Shown here one piece after another: positions 17,351 through 26,573 of a stretch of DNA of 52,086 nt. The translations under genes and the position numbers were made by a program. The notes beneath the pieces are model-generated. The model did not search any database, had not been told where the DNA came from, and saw nothing but the letters and a program-made list of their open reading frames with translations. Location: the NCBI GenBank assembly GCA_029251265.1, contig JAQXDR010000220.1, positions 1 to 52,086 of the forward strand. Reading direction: 5' to 3'. Numbering within the stretch: the stretch's first letter is position 1; every line of letters begins with the position of its first letter. Origin of the DNA: Pseudoprimorskyibacter sp. GTDB taxonomy: Bacteria; Pseudomonadota; Alphaproteobacteria; Rhodobacterales; Rhodobacteraceae.

Positions 17351-18721
17351 ATGTCAGAGCGTTCAGTGTTGGTAAAAAACGCCATTGGGATGGTGGAGTC
17401 CGGGGTGTTTTTTGATGAATTGGCACGGCTGGTTGCGTGTCAAACAGAAAGCCAGAATGAAAACCAGACTGATGCAATGCAGATCTATCTGGCAGATATG
17501 CTGACCCCTAGATTTAAACGGATGGGTTTTGACTGCTCGATACATCCAAACCCGTCCGGGCATCCATTTCTTGTAGCTCGCCGTTTTGAAGACAGTCGTC
17601 TGCCGACTGTTCTGGGCTATGGACATGGCGATGTGATCCTTGGTCAGGATGATGATTGGCACGACGGGATGTCGCCATTCGTTCTGACGCAAAAACAAGA
17701 TCGTCTGTACGGGCGTGGTACGGCTGATAACAAGGGGCAGCATTTGATCAATCTGCTGGCCATGGAAGCCGTGATCAAAGCGCGCGGCGCACTTGGCTTT
17801 AATGCGACATGGTTGATCGAAATGAGCGAGGAAACAGGCTCTCCGGGATTGGATACGTTTTGTGCAGCCAACCGTGACCTGTTAGAGGCGGATGTTTTGA
17901 TTGCTTCGGATGGTCCCCGTATGTCCACTGATGTGCCATTGGTCTTTTTAGGAGCTCGCGGCGCGATAAACTTTACGCTGACTGTGGATTTGCGCGATGG
18001 TGCGCACCATTCTGGAAACTGGGGCGGGCTGTTATCAGATCCTGCGGTGATTTTGGCACATGCACTTGCCACAATTACCGATGCCCGCGGTCAGATTTCT
18101 ATTCCCGAATGGCGGCCAAACAGTCTGACGTCCGATATTCGCGCGCTAATCAAACGGCTGCCAGTGCCGGTTGGTCCCCAGATTGATCCCGATTGGGGGG
18201 ATGCGGATCTAAGCCCGCAAGAACGCGTCTATGGTTGGAATTCCTTTGCAGTGTTGGCCATGCAAAGTGGTCAGCCCATGGCACCGGTGAATGCTATTTC
18301 AGGCGTGGCCAGTGCAACATGTCAGCTGCGTTTTGTGACGGGTACGAATGCAGACGATATCGTGCCCGCGTTACGCAGACATCTGGTGGCGCATGGATTT
18401 TCCAATGTCGACGTTACTGAGCAAGAGCGCGGCCGCTTTGCCGCAACGCGATCAGATCCTGCCAACCCTTGGGTGCAAAAAGTTATGGAATCTTTGCAAA
18501 GAACAGCCGGGCAAACCCCACATCTAGCGCCAAATTTGGGGGGGTCATTGCCCAATCATGTCTTTATGGACACATTGGGCCTGCCGACGATCTGGATCCC
18601 GCATTCATATGGCGGGTGCAATCAGCATGCTCCGAATGAACATATGCTTATAGCTGTTGCGCGACAGGCTTTGGGAGTAATGGCAGGCCTTTATTGGGAC
18701 CTGGGGGCGCAAGCCGATTAG
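17351..18721 (+). CDS. M20-family zinc peptidase / amidohydrolase
   Basis: A 456-residue M20/M25/M40 metallopeptidase. Metal-binding residues can be read in GYGHGDVI (H-x-D), GRGTADNKGQ, EMSEETGSPG (the Glu-Glu pair) and a C-terminal HSYGGCNQHAPNEH. It lacks a signal peptide and should act in the cytoplasm on small peptides or N-acyl amino acids. It begins 46 bp after paaZ on the same strand with AGAAAGG upstream, so it could be transcribed with the aromatic cluster. Equally it may serve the peptide importer that converges on it. Specificity cannot be told. Confidence 0.88.
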   Translation: MSERSVLVKNAIGMVESGVFFDELARLVACQTESQNENQTDAMQIYLADMLTPRFKRMGFDCSIHPNPSGHPFLVARRFEDSRLPTVLGYGHGDVILGQDDDWHDGMSPFVLTQKQDRLYGRGTADNKGQHLINLLAMEAVIKARGALGFNATWLIEMSEETGSPGLDTFCAANRDLLEADVLIASDGPRMSTDVPLVFLGARGAINFTLTVDLRDGAHHSGNWGGLLSDPAVILAHALATITDARGQISIPEWRPNSLTSDIRALIKRLPVPVGPQIDPDWGDADLSPQERVYGWNSFAVLAMQSGQPMAPVNAISGVASATCQLRFVTGTNADDIVPALRRHLVAHGFSNVDVTEQERGRFAATRSDPANPWVQKVMESLQRTAGQTPHLAPNLGGSLPNHVFMDTLGLPTIWIPHSYGGCNQHAPNEHMLIAVARQALGVMAGLYWDLGAQAD

Positions 18722-18763
18722 TGTGTGTTTGATCGTCGTTTAAATGGGAAGACCAAGACAAAA

Positions 18764-20032
18764 TTAGGGGGTGTCCAGCAACGCTGTGGCGTGGCCAACG
18801 GTGATATCGCTGCTGTCCACAAGGGCGCGCGCAACCCGATCTATGTCTTGGCCTGTGGCACCTGCCGCAATTGCTATATTGCGCGCATGCAAGGCCATGT
18901 GACCCCTTTGAATGCCTTCAGTTGCCAGAGCGCGCAGGGCGGCCATGTTCTGAGCCAAGCCGACCGCAGCCACAACCTGCGCAAATTCTTGCGCAGAACC
19001 GACATTCAGTAATTTGACGGCGGCCTGTGCTGCTGGATGCGTTTTTGTGGCGCCACCGACCAGACCCAAGGCCATGGGCAGTTCCAACTGGCCCACCAGG
19101 TGTCCGTCTTGGATATCCCAACGCGTCAAGGATGTGTATCTGCCCCCCTGTGCGGCGAACGCGTGGGCGCCCGCTTCGATCGCGCGCCAATCGTTACCTG
19201 TGGCAACAACAACCGGATCAATGCCGTTCATGATGCCTTTGTTGTGTGTTGCCGCGCGGTAGGGATCCACCAGCGCTAACGCACAGGCCTCTACGATTCC
19301 CTGTGCCACCTCATGACCGTCCAGCGTGTCCGTATTGAGCGTTTCTGGATCTATTTGGACGCGGGCACGCACCAGCCTTTTGTCGGCCAGATTTGACAAA
19401 ATACGCAAACGAACGTCGCCTTGGGCTATTTTTTCGATGGTGGGGGCAAGCCGTTCGGCCATAGTGTTGACCGCATTGGCCCCCATGGCATCACGCACGT
19501 CCACCAAAAGGTGCACCACCAGCATGGGGCCTACTAGGGTGTCGTCAAAAAGATGAATTTCGATTCCGCGGCAGCCACCACCCAGTTTTACCAAAACCGT
19601 ATCAACCTTGTTGGCATCTTGGATCAGACTGGATTGCGCTTCCAAAAGCCGCGCCTTTGCGGCCTGTAGGTCATCAACGCGTAATACCTGAATTTGCGCG
19701 CGCATGACAGGATCATCGGCATCCGTGGTGAAACCACCATTGTCACGTGCAATCCGGGCCATGTATGATGCTGCTGCTACGACCGATGGTTCCTCCACAG
19801 CCATTGGGATCAGGTAATCTTTGCCATTGACCACAAAGTTTGTCGCAATCCCCAAAGGCAGTTCAAAATGCCCGACAACATTTTCAATCATGCCATCTGC
19901 AACCTGATCCGAAAGAACATTTCCGCCAAGTGCGTCGACAGAGTGACCTGCGGCCTTGGCAACGGTTTGCAATCGTTGTTGTGGCGAAAAAGAGCGCAAT
20001 CCGGACAGGCGTGAATTGGTTTGATCGGTCAT
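18764..20032 (-). CDS. Class II (degradative-type) HMG-CoA reductase
   Basis: This 422-residue enzyme interconverts HMG-CoA and mevalonate. The class II (Pseudomonas mevalonii-like) motifs are all present: ENVVGHFELP (50-59), AVEEPSVVAAAS with Glu81, HNKGIMNG with Lys265, GNDWRAIEAGAH with Asp281, and the flexible C-terminal LHARNIA with His382. The full catalytic set Glu-Lys-Asp-His is therefore intact. No HMG-CoA lyase or mevalonate-pathway kinase lies nearby. Convergent to the M20 gene and downstream of the ABC importer operon on the same strand, but separated by 319 bp, so it probably has its own promoter. Confidence 0.94.
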   Translation of the reverse strand: MTDQTNSRLSGLRSFSPQQRLQTVAKAAGHSVDALGGNVLSDQVADGMIENVVGHFELPLGIATNFVVNGKDYLIPMAVEEPSVVAAASYMARIARDNGGFTTDADDPVMRAQIQVLRVDDLQAAKARLLEAQSSLIQDANKVDTVLVKLGGGCRGIEIHLFDDTLVGPMLVVHLLVDVRDAMGANAVNTMAERLAPTIEKIAQGDVRLRILSNLADKRLVRARVQIDPETLNTDTLDGHEVAQGIVEACALALVDPYRAATHNKGIMNGIDPVVVATGNDWRAIEAGAHAFAAQGGRYTSLTRWDIQDGHLVGQLELPMALGLVGGATKTHPAAQAAVKLLNVGSAQEFAQVVAAVGLAQNMAALRALATEGIQRGHMALHARNIAIAAGATGQDIDRVARALVDSSDITVGHATALLDTP

Positions 20033-20351
20033 GGAGATTACACTTTCTTATGTCCACTATCCTTGGACACCGGAGTTCAGAGTATCTTTCCGGCTGGATG
20101 CGTTGGTGTGGCTGTTTGCGCGATTATGCGACTTGTTTTTGATCTTGCAAGCATTCGATCATACCAACCCGATGGCCATTACATTTATGCGACCAAGAGT
20201 CTGGTATTGCAAAAGGTACACCTTAGATCGCAATCTGCCTGAGCACGCCCCGTCAGAATAGCGCAAACCCGGTGCGCGTTTTCGACAGGGCAGAGTTATA
20301 GAGTGCCCAAATGCCAGTGATTAATTTCCAGCCGAAAAGTCTATCCAGTGA
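20033..20351. other. Intergenic region between HMG-CoA reductase and the peptide importer
   Basis: No gene is supported here. It should contain the end of the importer transcript and the promoter of the reductase, both on the minus strand. A weak GCGCA/TGCGC inverted repeat lies near 20262-20279. A candidate promoter is listed separately. The plus-strand open frame 20031-20261 has no binding site and no recognisable product. Confidence 0.5.
20123..20150 (-). promoter_or_regulatory. Candidate sigma-70 promoter of the HMG-CoA reductase gene
   Basis: Read on the minus strand, TTGCAA (20150-20145) and CATAAT (20128-20123) are 16 bp apart, a fair match to -35 and -10 hexamers. The -10 lies about 90 bp before the start codon. 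Assigned by eye only. Confidence 0.33.
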
Positions 20352-22064
20352 TTATTCAGAGGCACTTTCCAGCAGGTCCATCCGTGGCATCAGATCCAGA
20401 AGGTGGCGTGAATAGTCATGCTTGGGAGCATTGAACAGGGCTTCGGCCTCGGCCACCTCGCACAGTTGTCCATTGCGCATCACGGCAATTTGGTCGCACA
20501 TTTGACGGATCACGGGCAAGTCATGGCTGATGAACAGCATGGTCAAACCCAATTCCTGTTGCAGATCCTTCAACAGGTTCAAAATTGTAGCTTGCACAGA
20601 CACATCTAGTGCCGATGTTGGCTCGTCACAGATCAGGATACGTGGCCGCGACGCCAAAGCCCGGGCGATCGAAATCCGCTGTCGCTGTCCACCTGAGAAT
20701 TCGTGCGGATACCGCGTTGCCACCTGTGCACCAAGACCCACGTGGTCCAAAAGATCCCCCACGATTTTACGGGTTTCACCCTCGCTGCTGGTCAACCGGT
20801 AGAATCTTATTGGCTCGGCGACGATATCCATCACTTTCATGCGCGCATTCAGTGACGAATAAGGATCCTGAAAAATCATCTGAACTGCACGACGCGCCTT
20901 TCGTGCTTCGGATGATTTTGGATTGGAGGACACATCCTGCCCAAGCACGCGCACAACGCCGGCATCGGGCGGATAAAGCCCCGTGATGATCCGTGCGACA
21001 GTGGATTTCCCTGAACCCGACTCTCCAACCAGCCCGAATGTTTGGCCCTGTGTCACTTTGAAAGAGACATCGTCCACGGCTTTTATCATTTTGCGATTGC
21101 GGGGTAGCACCGCTTTTTGCAGCACAAACGATAAATTTAGATGGTCGGCTTCGATGGCGGTTTCACCCCTTGCGTGGGATTGTGCCTTGCCCAACCAATG
21201 TGTCTGCACATCAATTCGTTTGAATGGTTTGGTGCCGCCCTCGATATAATCCACTGACGAAAACCGCTCCAACTTGCAATCTGCGCGTGGTACGGCCGCG
21301 ATCAAGGACTGCGTATACTCGTGCCGGGGAGATCCAAGGATCTGTGCCACATCGCCGGTTTCCACAACTTCGCCACGGTACATGACGACGACGCGATCTG
21401 CCACATTGGCGATAACGCCAATATCATGGGTGACAATAATGACCCCCAGATCGCGTTCGCGGCATAACCGTTTGATAAGATCGAGTATCTGTGCCTGAAT
21501 TGATACATCCAGCGCTGTGGTCGGCTCGTCTGCTATGATCAGATCCGGATCGCCAGCCAAGGCCAGAGCAATCACAACACGCTGGCGCATGCCACCAGAG
21601 AACTGATGCGGATAGGCCCGCAGCCGTGCTTTGGCTTCTGTGATACCCACCTGTTCCAACAATTCGATTGCGCGGGCCTCAGCGGCTTTGCCGCGTGCGG
21701 CTTCGGTCTTTTCAATCGTTTCGACCAGTTGCGCACCCACTGTCATCAACGGGTTCAACGATGTCTGTGGGTCCTGGAAAATCATTCCGATCCGATTGCC
21801 ACGGATCGCGCGCATTGCAGTTTCGTCCTTCAGGCACAGATCATCGCCTTCGAACAAAATCGACCCTGCGCTGACCCGACCCGGCGATTCCAGCAGACCA
21901 ATGATGGCGTTTCCAATCGTGGATTTACCAGCACCGGATTCGCCGACAAGACCAACCACTTCGCCCGGCTTGACGGTCAGGTGGACGTTTTGCGCCGCAC
22001 TGATTGTACCGCGCCTCGTTGGGAACTCGACATCAAGTCCCGTGATCTGAAGAAGGTCAGTCAT
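20352..22064 (-). CDS. Peptide/nickel-type ABC importer, fused double ATPase
   Basis: A 570-residue protein with two complete ATPase domains in tandem, equivalent to DppD plus DppF. Walker A motifs are GESGAGKST (near 40) and GESGSGKST (near 350); signature motifs are FSGGMRQR and FSGGQRQR; Walker B segments are LIIADEPT and ILICDEPT. It energises uptake through the two permeases encoded upstream. Its start overlaps the permease end by 4 bp (ATGA-type coupling), so the operon is translated as a unit. Fused ATPases of this kind are common in Rhodobacterales. Confidence 0.95.
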   Translation of the reverse strand: MTDLLQITGLDVEFPTRRGTISAAQNVHLTVKPGEVVGLVGESGAGKSTIGNAIIGLLESPGRVSAGSILFEGDDLCLKDETAMRAIRGNRIGMIFQDPQTSLNPLMTVGAQLVETIEKTEAARGKAAEARAIELLEQVGITEAKARLRAYPHQFSGGMRQRVVIALALAGDPDLIIADEPTTALDVSIQAQILDLIKRLCRERDLGVIIVTHDIGVIANVADRVVVMYRGEVVETGDVAQILGSPRHEYTQSLIAAVPRADCKLERFSSVDYIEGGTKPFKRIDVQTHWLGKAQSHARGETAIEADHLNLSFVLQKAVLPRNRKMIKAVDDVSFKVTQGQTFGLVGESGSGKSTVARIITGLYPPDAGVVRVLGQDVSSNPKSSEARKARRAVQMIFQDPYSSLNARMKVMDIVAEPIRFYRLTSSEGETRKIVGDLLDHVGLGAQVATRYPHEFSGGQRQRISIARALASRPRILICDEPTSALDVSVQATILNLLKDLQQELGLTMLFISHDLPVIRQMCDQIAVMRNGQLCEVAEAEALFNAPKHDYSRHLLDLMPRMDLLESASE

Positions 22065-22993
22065 CGCAGTTTTGGATTAAGAGCATCGCGCATCCAATCC
22101 CCCAAAAGGTTGACGGCAAAGACCAGCACAACAAGCGCAATTGCTGGAAAGAAGGTTATCCACCACAGACCTGAGAACAGATATTCGTTGCCAACACGGA
22201 TCAACGTTCCCAACGATGGCGTTGTCGGGGGAATACCTTGGCCGAGAAAGGACAGGGTCGCCTCGGCGATGATCGCCAGTGCCAAGCCGATGGTTGCAAT
22301 CACAAGGACTGGTCGCAGCGTATTTGGCAAAATATGACGCAGCATAATCAGCCAACCGGGAAGCCCAATAATCCGCGCGGCCTGCACGTATTCTTTGTTC
22401 GCCTCTACTAGTGTCGCACCACGTGTCACCCGGGCAAATTGTGGCCAGTCCGTCAGACCAATGGCCAGAACCACCACGTAGACTGCGAATTCGTCCCGCA
22501 TATCCAACGGCAAAACTACGCGGCCGATACCGTTGATCAAAATAGCCAGCAGGATCCCGGGGATCGTCAGCTGAACATCTGCTATGCGCATGATGACGGC
22601 ATCTGTCACGCCGCCCACATATCCCGAGACAACGCCAAGTGTGACCCCAAGCACCATACCAAGACAGACCGCCGCCAGCCCCACAAGAATGGAGAGGCGA
22701 CCTCCGTACAGGATTGTTGACAGCATGTCGCGGCCCTGATTGTCGGTTCCAAGCAGGTACTGTGGCTGACCGCCATCCACCCAAGCTGGCGGAAGTTTGC
22801 CATCCCAAAGCGAGATTTGTGCAGGATCGAATGGATCGAAAGGTGCGATCAACGGTGCAAAAATACAGGCGAGGATGACCACGGTTGCAATGGTCGCCGC
22901 AATGACCGCACCGGGGGAATGGAAAAACGACCATACGATGTCATTGTCTTTAAAACGCTGCCAGCGCGTCATGGGCTTGTCAGTGTTCTGCAT
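22061..22993 (-). CDS. Peptide-type ABC importer permease (DppC-like)
   Basis: A 310-residue inner-membrane permease with an N-terminal transmembrane segment after a cytoplasmic lead (AVIAATIATVVILACIFAPLIAPF) and the OppC-type motif LGTDNQGRDMLSTILYGGRLS. Several further hydrophobic helices follow, and the EAA coupling loop reads EANKEYVQAARIIGLPGW. It pairs with the DppB-like permease 2 bp upstream. Confidence 0.94.
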   Translation of the reverse strand: MQNTDKPMTRWQRFKDNDIVWSFFHSPGAVIAATIATVVILACIFAPLIAPFDPFDPAQISLWDGKLPPAWVDGGQPQYLLGTDNQGRDMLSTILYGGRLSILVGLAAVCLGMVLGVTLGVVSGYVGGVTDAVIMRIADVQLTIPGILLAILINGIGRVVLPLDMRDEFAVYVVVLAIGLTDWPQFARVTRGATLVEANKEYVQAARIIGLPGWLIMLRHILPNTLRPVLVIATIGLALAIIAEATLSFLGQGIPPTTPSLGTLIRVGNEYLFSGLWWITFFPAIALVVLVFAVNLLGDWMRDALNPKLR

Positions 22994-22995
22994 AT

Positions 22996-23964
22996 TCAGC
23001 CCCCCAACCTGATCCGGGGGTCGACAATGAAATATAAGATATCGACCACGAGGTTAATCACGACAAAGAGCAGCGCCACAAAAACCAGATAGGCTGCCAT
23101 TATCGGCACATCCACAAAATCCACGGCCTGAATGAACATCAGACCTGTGCCTGGCCATTGAAAAACGGTCTCTGTGATCACCGAAAACGCAATGAGCCCG
23201 CCCGTGTTCAATCCGATGATTGTGATGACCGGTACGAGCGTATTGCGCAATGCGTGCCGAAAGTTAACTGCACGTTCCGACAGACCACGCGCACGTGCGA
23301 ATTTGATGAAATCTGTTTGTATCACTTCAAGCATCTCGGCCCGGACAAGCCGTAAAATCAGCGTCAGCTGAAAAAGTGATAAGGTGATCGCAGGTAGAAT
23401 GATAGCGCGCCAGCCGTCAACCGTTAGCAAGGATGTCTTCCACCAGCCAAAGTCGATTGTACCGCTGCGCCCAGAAGACGGCAGCCATCGCAAATGGACA
23501 GCGAAAAGATAGATCAAAGCGATTCCAATGATGAAAGTTGGCAGGCTGACACCGATGAGTGACACCGACAGAATTGCACGACTGGCCCAAGTGCCGCGCC
23601 GAATCCCTGTATAGATGCCCAAAGTGATCCCAACCACCAGCGCAATGACCGCGCTGACAAAGACAAGTTCAAGCGTTGCAGGCAATCGTTCTAGGATCAG
23701 GTCATCAACAGGGCGTTTGATACGGTAGCTCAGGCCGAAGTCACCCTGCACCATATTGCCCAGAAACCGCGTGTATTGTGACAGTATCGGATCATCGAGC
23801 CCCAACTGTTGGCGAATTTCGATCCGTTGCTCCCGCGTAGCATCCTGTCCGACCATGTTGTTGACTGGGTCACCGACAAAATTGAACAAAGAAAAGCTCA
23901 CGGCCGATACGATCGCCATGACAAGAAGAGACTGGCCAAGCCGCCTAAGAATAAAAAAGAACAT
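22996..23964 (-). CDS. Peptide-type ABC importer permease (DppB-like)
   Basis: A 322-residue permease with the typical OppB/DppB start (FFILRRLGQSLLVMAIVSAVSFSLFNFVGDPV), the TREQRIEIRQQLGLDDP periplasmic region and about six transmembrane segments. The EAA-type loop reads RARGLSERAVNFRHALRN. Second gene of the importer operon, downstream of the binding protein. Confidence 0.94.
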   Translation of the reverse strand: MFFFILRRLGQSLLVMAIVSAVSFSLFNFVGDPVNNMVGQDATREQRIEIRQQLGLDDPILSQYTRFLGNMVQGDFGLSYRIKRPVDDLILERLPATLELVFVSAVIALVVGITLGIYTGIRRGTWASRAILSVSLIGVSLPTFIIGIALIYLFAVHLRWLPSSGRSGTIDFGWWKTSLLTVDGWRAIILPAITLSLFQLTLILRLVRAEMLEVIQTDFIKFARARGLSERAVNFRHALRNTLVPVITIIGLNTGGLIAFSVITETVFQWPGTGLMFIQAVDFVDVPIMAAYLVFVALLFVVINLVVDILYFIVDPRIRLGG

Positions 23965-24016
23965 GGGGTACGCCGATATAAGTGAGGGTGGGCCGGTTAG
24001 CCCACCCCAAACGTGC

Positions 24017-25576
24017 TTACTTCATGACTGCAAAGCGCGGGCGAAAGGCGTCATCAGCCGCAATTTGAATATCAACATTGTCCGAGATACCCCAAGCAAG
24101 AACCTGATGGTGCAGCGGAACATAAGGCATGTCTGCTTTTACCAGATCCCAAGCCTCTACAATCATCTTTGTCCGCTTATCGATATCAATTTCAGACGTG
24201 ATCGCTGCTGTGATCTCGTCGACACGACCATTGCTATAGCCCGTCGCATTCCAAGACCCTTCACCAGCAAGGAGATACGAGAACACGTAGTGGCTATCAA
24301 GCGTCGGAACACCCCATCCAAGCATGTAGAAGTCTGTCTCGCGCTTTTGGATTTTGGGGAAGTGCTGCGCTTTTGGAATGGCGTCCAATTTGACGTCAAT
24401 CCCGATCTTGGCCAACATTGAAACGGCAGCCTGACAGATCTTTTCGTCGTTATTATAGCGGTTGTTTGGGCAATCCAACTGGATTGAGAACCCATCGCCA
24501 TAGCCCGCGTCGGCTAACAAAGCCCGCGCGCGCGCAGGATCAAAGCCATAGGGTGGGTCATTGTCTGGTGTGTTGCCCAAAACGCCCGGAGGGGTGATCA
24601 TACCTGTTGGGAATGACAGACCTTCCATCACAACCCTTTGGATCGCATCGCGGTCCATGGCCAAGTTGAACGCTTCACGTACGCGTGCATCCTTGAACGG
24701 GTTGCCCTCTACATTGGACGATCTGAGCTGATCTATCCCTTGATCCATACCAAAGAAAATCGATCTGATCTGGGCCACGGTGACCATGCCAAGCCCATCA
24801 GCGGCATCAATTCGTGCAAGATCCTGAAGGGGCGGATCAAGAACGAAATCTACCTCACCCGAAAGCAACGCAGCCACACGTGTTGCGGCATTGGTGATGG
24901 GGCGATATTCAATCTTGTCAATATTGCCCGGGAACAAATCGTCGCCCCACCAGTCAGCATTGCGCGTCAAAACTGTCAATTCGTCTGGTGCGCGGCTTGC
25001 AACAGCAAAAGGACCGGTGCCGTTGGCATTGCGCACGGCATAGGTTTCTTCTTCTGCCTTAAAATCCTGTGGCGACATTACATTGTTTGTCTCGGCCCAG
25101 CCTTTGTCCATGATATAGATAGACGTTAGCTGGTTGGGCAGGATTGGGTTGGCGCCATCGGTCTTAAGCTTGACGGTATAGTCGTCGATCACCTCTACCG
25201 TGACAACACTTTTGGCTTGCTCTTTAAAGTCAGATGCCTGATGCAGTGCGCGTTCAAATGAGAACGCGACATCTTCGGCGGTGAGGGCTGAGCCATCATG
25301 GAAGGTCACGCCCTTGCGCAGGTTGAACGTCCAACCATCTGCATCTGCCGACCAGCTTTCAGCCAGTTCTGGCTGAAGTACCAGTGCCGCGTCCCGCGTC
25401 ACGAGGGCCTCGTATATTTGGCCGTTCATTGCATTTGTTGGGCCTTCATTCTGCGAATGTGGATCCAGTGTCAGAGCGTCACCCTGGCTGGTCCAGCGCA
25501 GTACGTTTTCTGCAAGCACAGGGCTTGCCAGCATAATTGCGGTCGCCGAAGCAGTCGCTAGCATTTTTAGTTTCAT
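24017..25576 (-). CDS. Peptide-type ABC importer substrate-binding protein (SBP family 5)
   Basis: A 519-residue periplasmic binding protein of the DppA/OppA family. The start at 25576 gives a clear signal peptide (KLKMLATASATAIMLASPVLAEN) and is preceded by AAGGGGA; the frame is open far upstream but those residues look non-coding. Family hallmarks include LDPHSQNEGPTNAMNGQIYEAL, LAESWSADADGWTFNLRKGVTFHDG and the FSFERALHQASDF region. First gene of a four-gene importer operon. The ligand could be oligopeptides or another family 5 substrate; it cannot be deduced. Confidence 0.93.
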   Translation of the reverse strand: MKLKMLATASATAIMLASPVLAENVLRWTSQGDALTLDPHSQNEGPTNAMNGQIYEALVTRDAALVLQPELAESWSADADGWTFNLRKGVTFHDGSALTAEDVAFSFERALHQASDFKEQAKSVVTVEVIDDYTVKLKTDGANPILPNQLTSIYIMDKGWAETNNVMSPQDFKAEEETYAVRNANGTGPFAVASRAPDELTVLTRNADWWGDDLFPGNIDKIEYRPITNAATRVAALLSGEVDFVLDPPLQDLARIDAADGLGMVTVAQIRSIFFGMDQGIDQLRSSNVEGNPFKDARVREAFNLAMDRDAIQRVVMEGLSFPTGMITPPGVLGNTPDNDPPYGFDPARARALLADAGYGDGFSIQLDCPNNRYNNDEKICQAAVSMLAKIGIDVKLDAIPKAQHFPKIQKRETDFYMLGWGVPTLDSHYVFSYLLAGEGSWNATGYSNGRVDEITAAITSEIDIDKRTKMIVEAWDLVKADMPYVPLHHQVLAWGISDNVDIQIAADDAFRPRFAVMK

Positions 25577-25903
25577 GGTTTTCCCCTTGTTGGACATGTT
25601 TCCACGGTCTTTGCCATGTGAGATCTTTTTATCAGACTGGATTCTGTGCCGTGAGTAAAGAGACCTAAGGGGTCGTTTCTGTGGATTCCTCAAAAGTGGA
25701 CCAAAAACTTCGCAAGAAAAACATATGAGGCAGCGCTGTGCCCGTCTGCGGACATTGGATGTTTTTTTAGTTGCTGATCCTGAATGTGAACACTGTGCGC
25801 GTGAATTGCTTGCGTTTCCGCAGGACACGCTTAGCCTGCGGACCAATCACGACACCTTTTGACCTGAAAGATGCACCGTTTTGCGTGCATGCGTGGGGAT
25901 CAG
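25577..25903. promoter_or_regulatory. Divergent promoter region between binding protein and phosphatase genes
   Basis: These 327 bases must hold promoters for the importer operon (minus) and the phosphatase (plus). A perfect 7-bp inverted repeat, CCGCAGG (25818-25824) and CCTGCGG (25835-25841), is separated by 10 nt and could be an operator or a short terminator hairpin. A 45-codon open frame at 25725-25862 lacks a ribosome binding site and is not called as a gene. Confidence 0.4.
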
Positions 25904-26377
25904 ATGAAGCTATACATGCTGCCAGTCGCCGAGGGCGAACTCGCGATTTCGGCCCTTCCGGGGGCGACGGGCGACTATGCAACCGATCTTGCGGATATTG
26001 TGCATTGGAAGCCTGATCTGGTAATATCGTTGACACAGATATCCGAGATGCAGGCCACAGGCGCGGTTGATTTGGGCAAAGACCTAAAAAGGCAGGGCAT
26101 TTCATGGCGCCTTGCGGCCATCCCGGATTTTGGAACGCCAGCATTGGACTTTATGTCCGACTGGCCTGCGCTTAGCGAACGTGCTTGCGCCAGTCTTGGC
26201 CACAACGGGCGTGTTTTGGTTCATTGCCGCGGCGGATGCGGGCGGTCTGGGATGATTGCGCTGCGTCTGATGGTTCTATCTGGGGAGGATCCACAAAAAG
26301 CGCTAAAACGCTTACGGGCTGTCCGGTCCTGTGCGATAGAAACCGCCGCCCAAATGAAATGGGCTTTTGGCGATTAA
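25904..26377 (+). CDS. Small dual-specificity-type protein phosphatase
   Basis: A 157-residue cysteine-dependent phosphatase. The active-site loop reads VHCRGGCGRSGM, matching C-x5-R followed by Ser. An upstream aspartate in IPDFGTP sits where the general acid of dual-specificity phosphatases lies. The start at 25904 is preceded by GGGGAT; an in-frame ATG at 25871 is possible but less well placed. The substrate is unknown. Cytoplasmic. It lies divergent to the peptide importer and next to the SRP RNA gene without evident functional link. Confidence 0.85.
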   Translation: MKLYMLPVAEGELAISALPGATGDYATDLADIVHWKPDLVISLTQISEMQATGAVDLGKDLKRQGISWRLAAIPDFGTPALDFMSDWPALSERACASLGHNGRVLVHCRGGCGRSGMIALRLMVLSGEDPQKALKRLRAVRSCAIETAAQMKWAFGD

Positions 26378-26388
26378 AGATGTTTGGG

Positions 26389-26484
26389 TGAGAGGCTGGA
26401 CAACGACCCAAGCGGGGCTCGTTACGGCTGCTTCCTTCCGGATCTGACCGGGTTGGCGAGGTGCCTGCCCGCGCCAACCTCTCA
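26389..26484 (-). ncRNA. ffs: Signal recognition particle 4.5S RNA
   Basis: On the minus strand the highly conserved SRP domain IV core is present: GGTCAGATCCGGAAGG followed by AAGCAGCC. Flanking ends GAGAGGTTGG and CCAGCCTCTC pair to close the hairpin, giving about 96 nt, normal for the small bacterial type. It works with Ffh to deliver membrane proteins co-translationally. Exact ends are estimated from the closing stem. Confidence 0.95.
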
Positions 26485-26573
26485 TGGGTGGTGTAAGTCC
26501 GCAGCAGCGGATTCGCAACACCTCTGCACACGATTTATAACACTGGCTCCAAAGATCATGGCCCAGTCGCCGA

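Noticed and set aside
20031-20261. Plus-strand frame of 76 codons in the gap before the HMG-CoA reductase gene
   Set aside because: No ribosome binding site and no recognisable family; it starts inside the reductase start region.
22077-22934. Open frame of 285 codons overlapping the DppC-like permease in another frame
   Set aside because: Same strand as a gene with clear permease motifs; the product is rich in Cys, Arg and Trp without hydrophobic helices, typical of an out-of-frame translation.
25725-25862. Plus-strand frame of 45 codons before the phosphatase gene
   Set aside because: It has a Cys pair that looks interesting, but no ribosome binding site precedes it.
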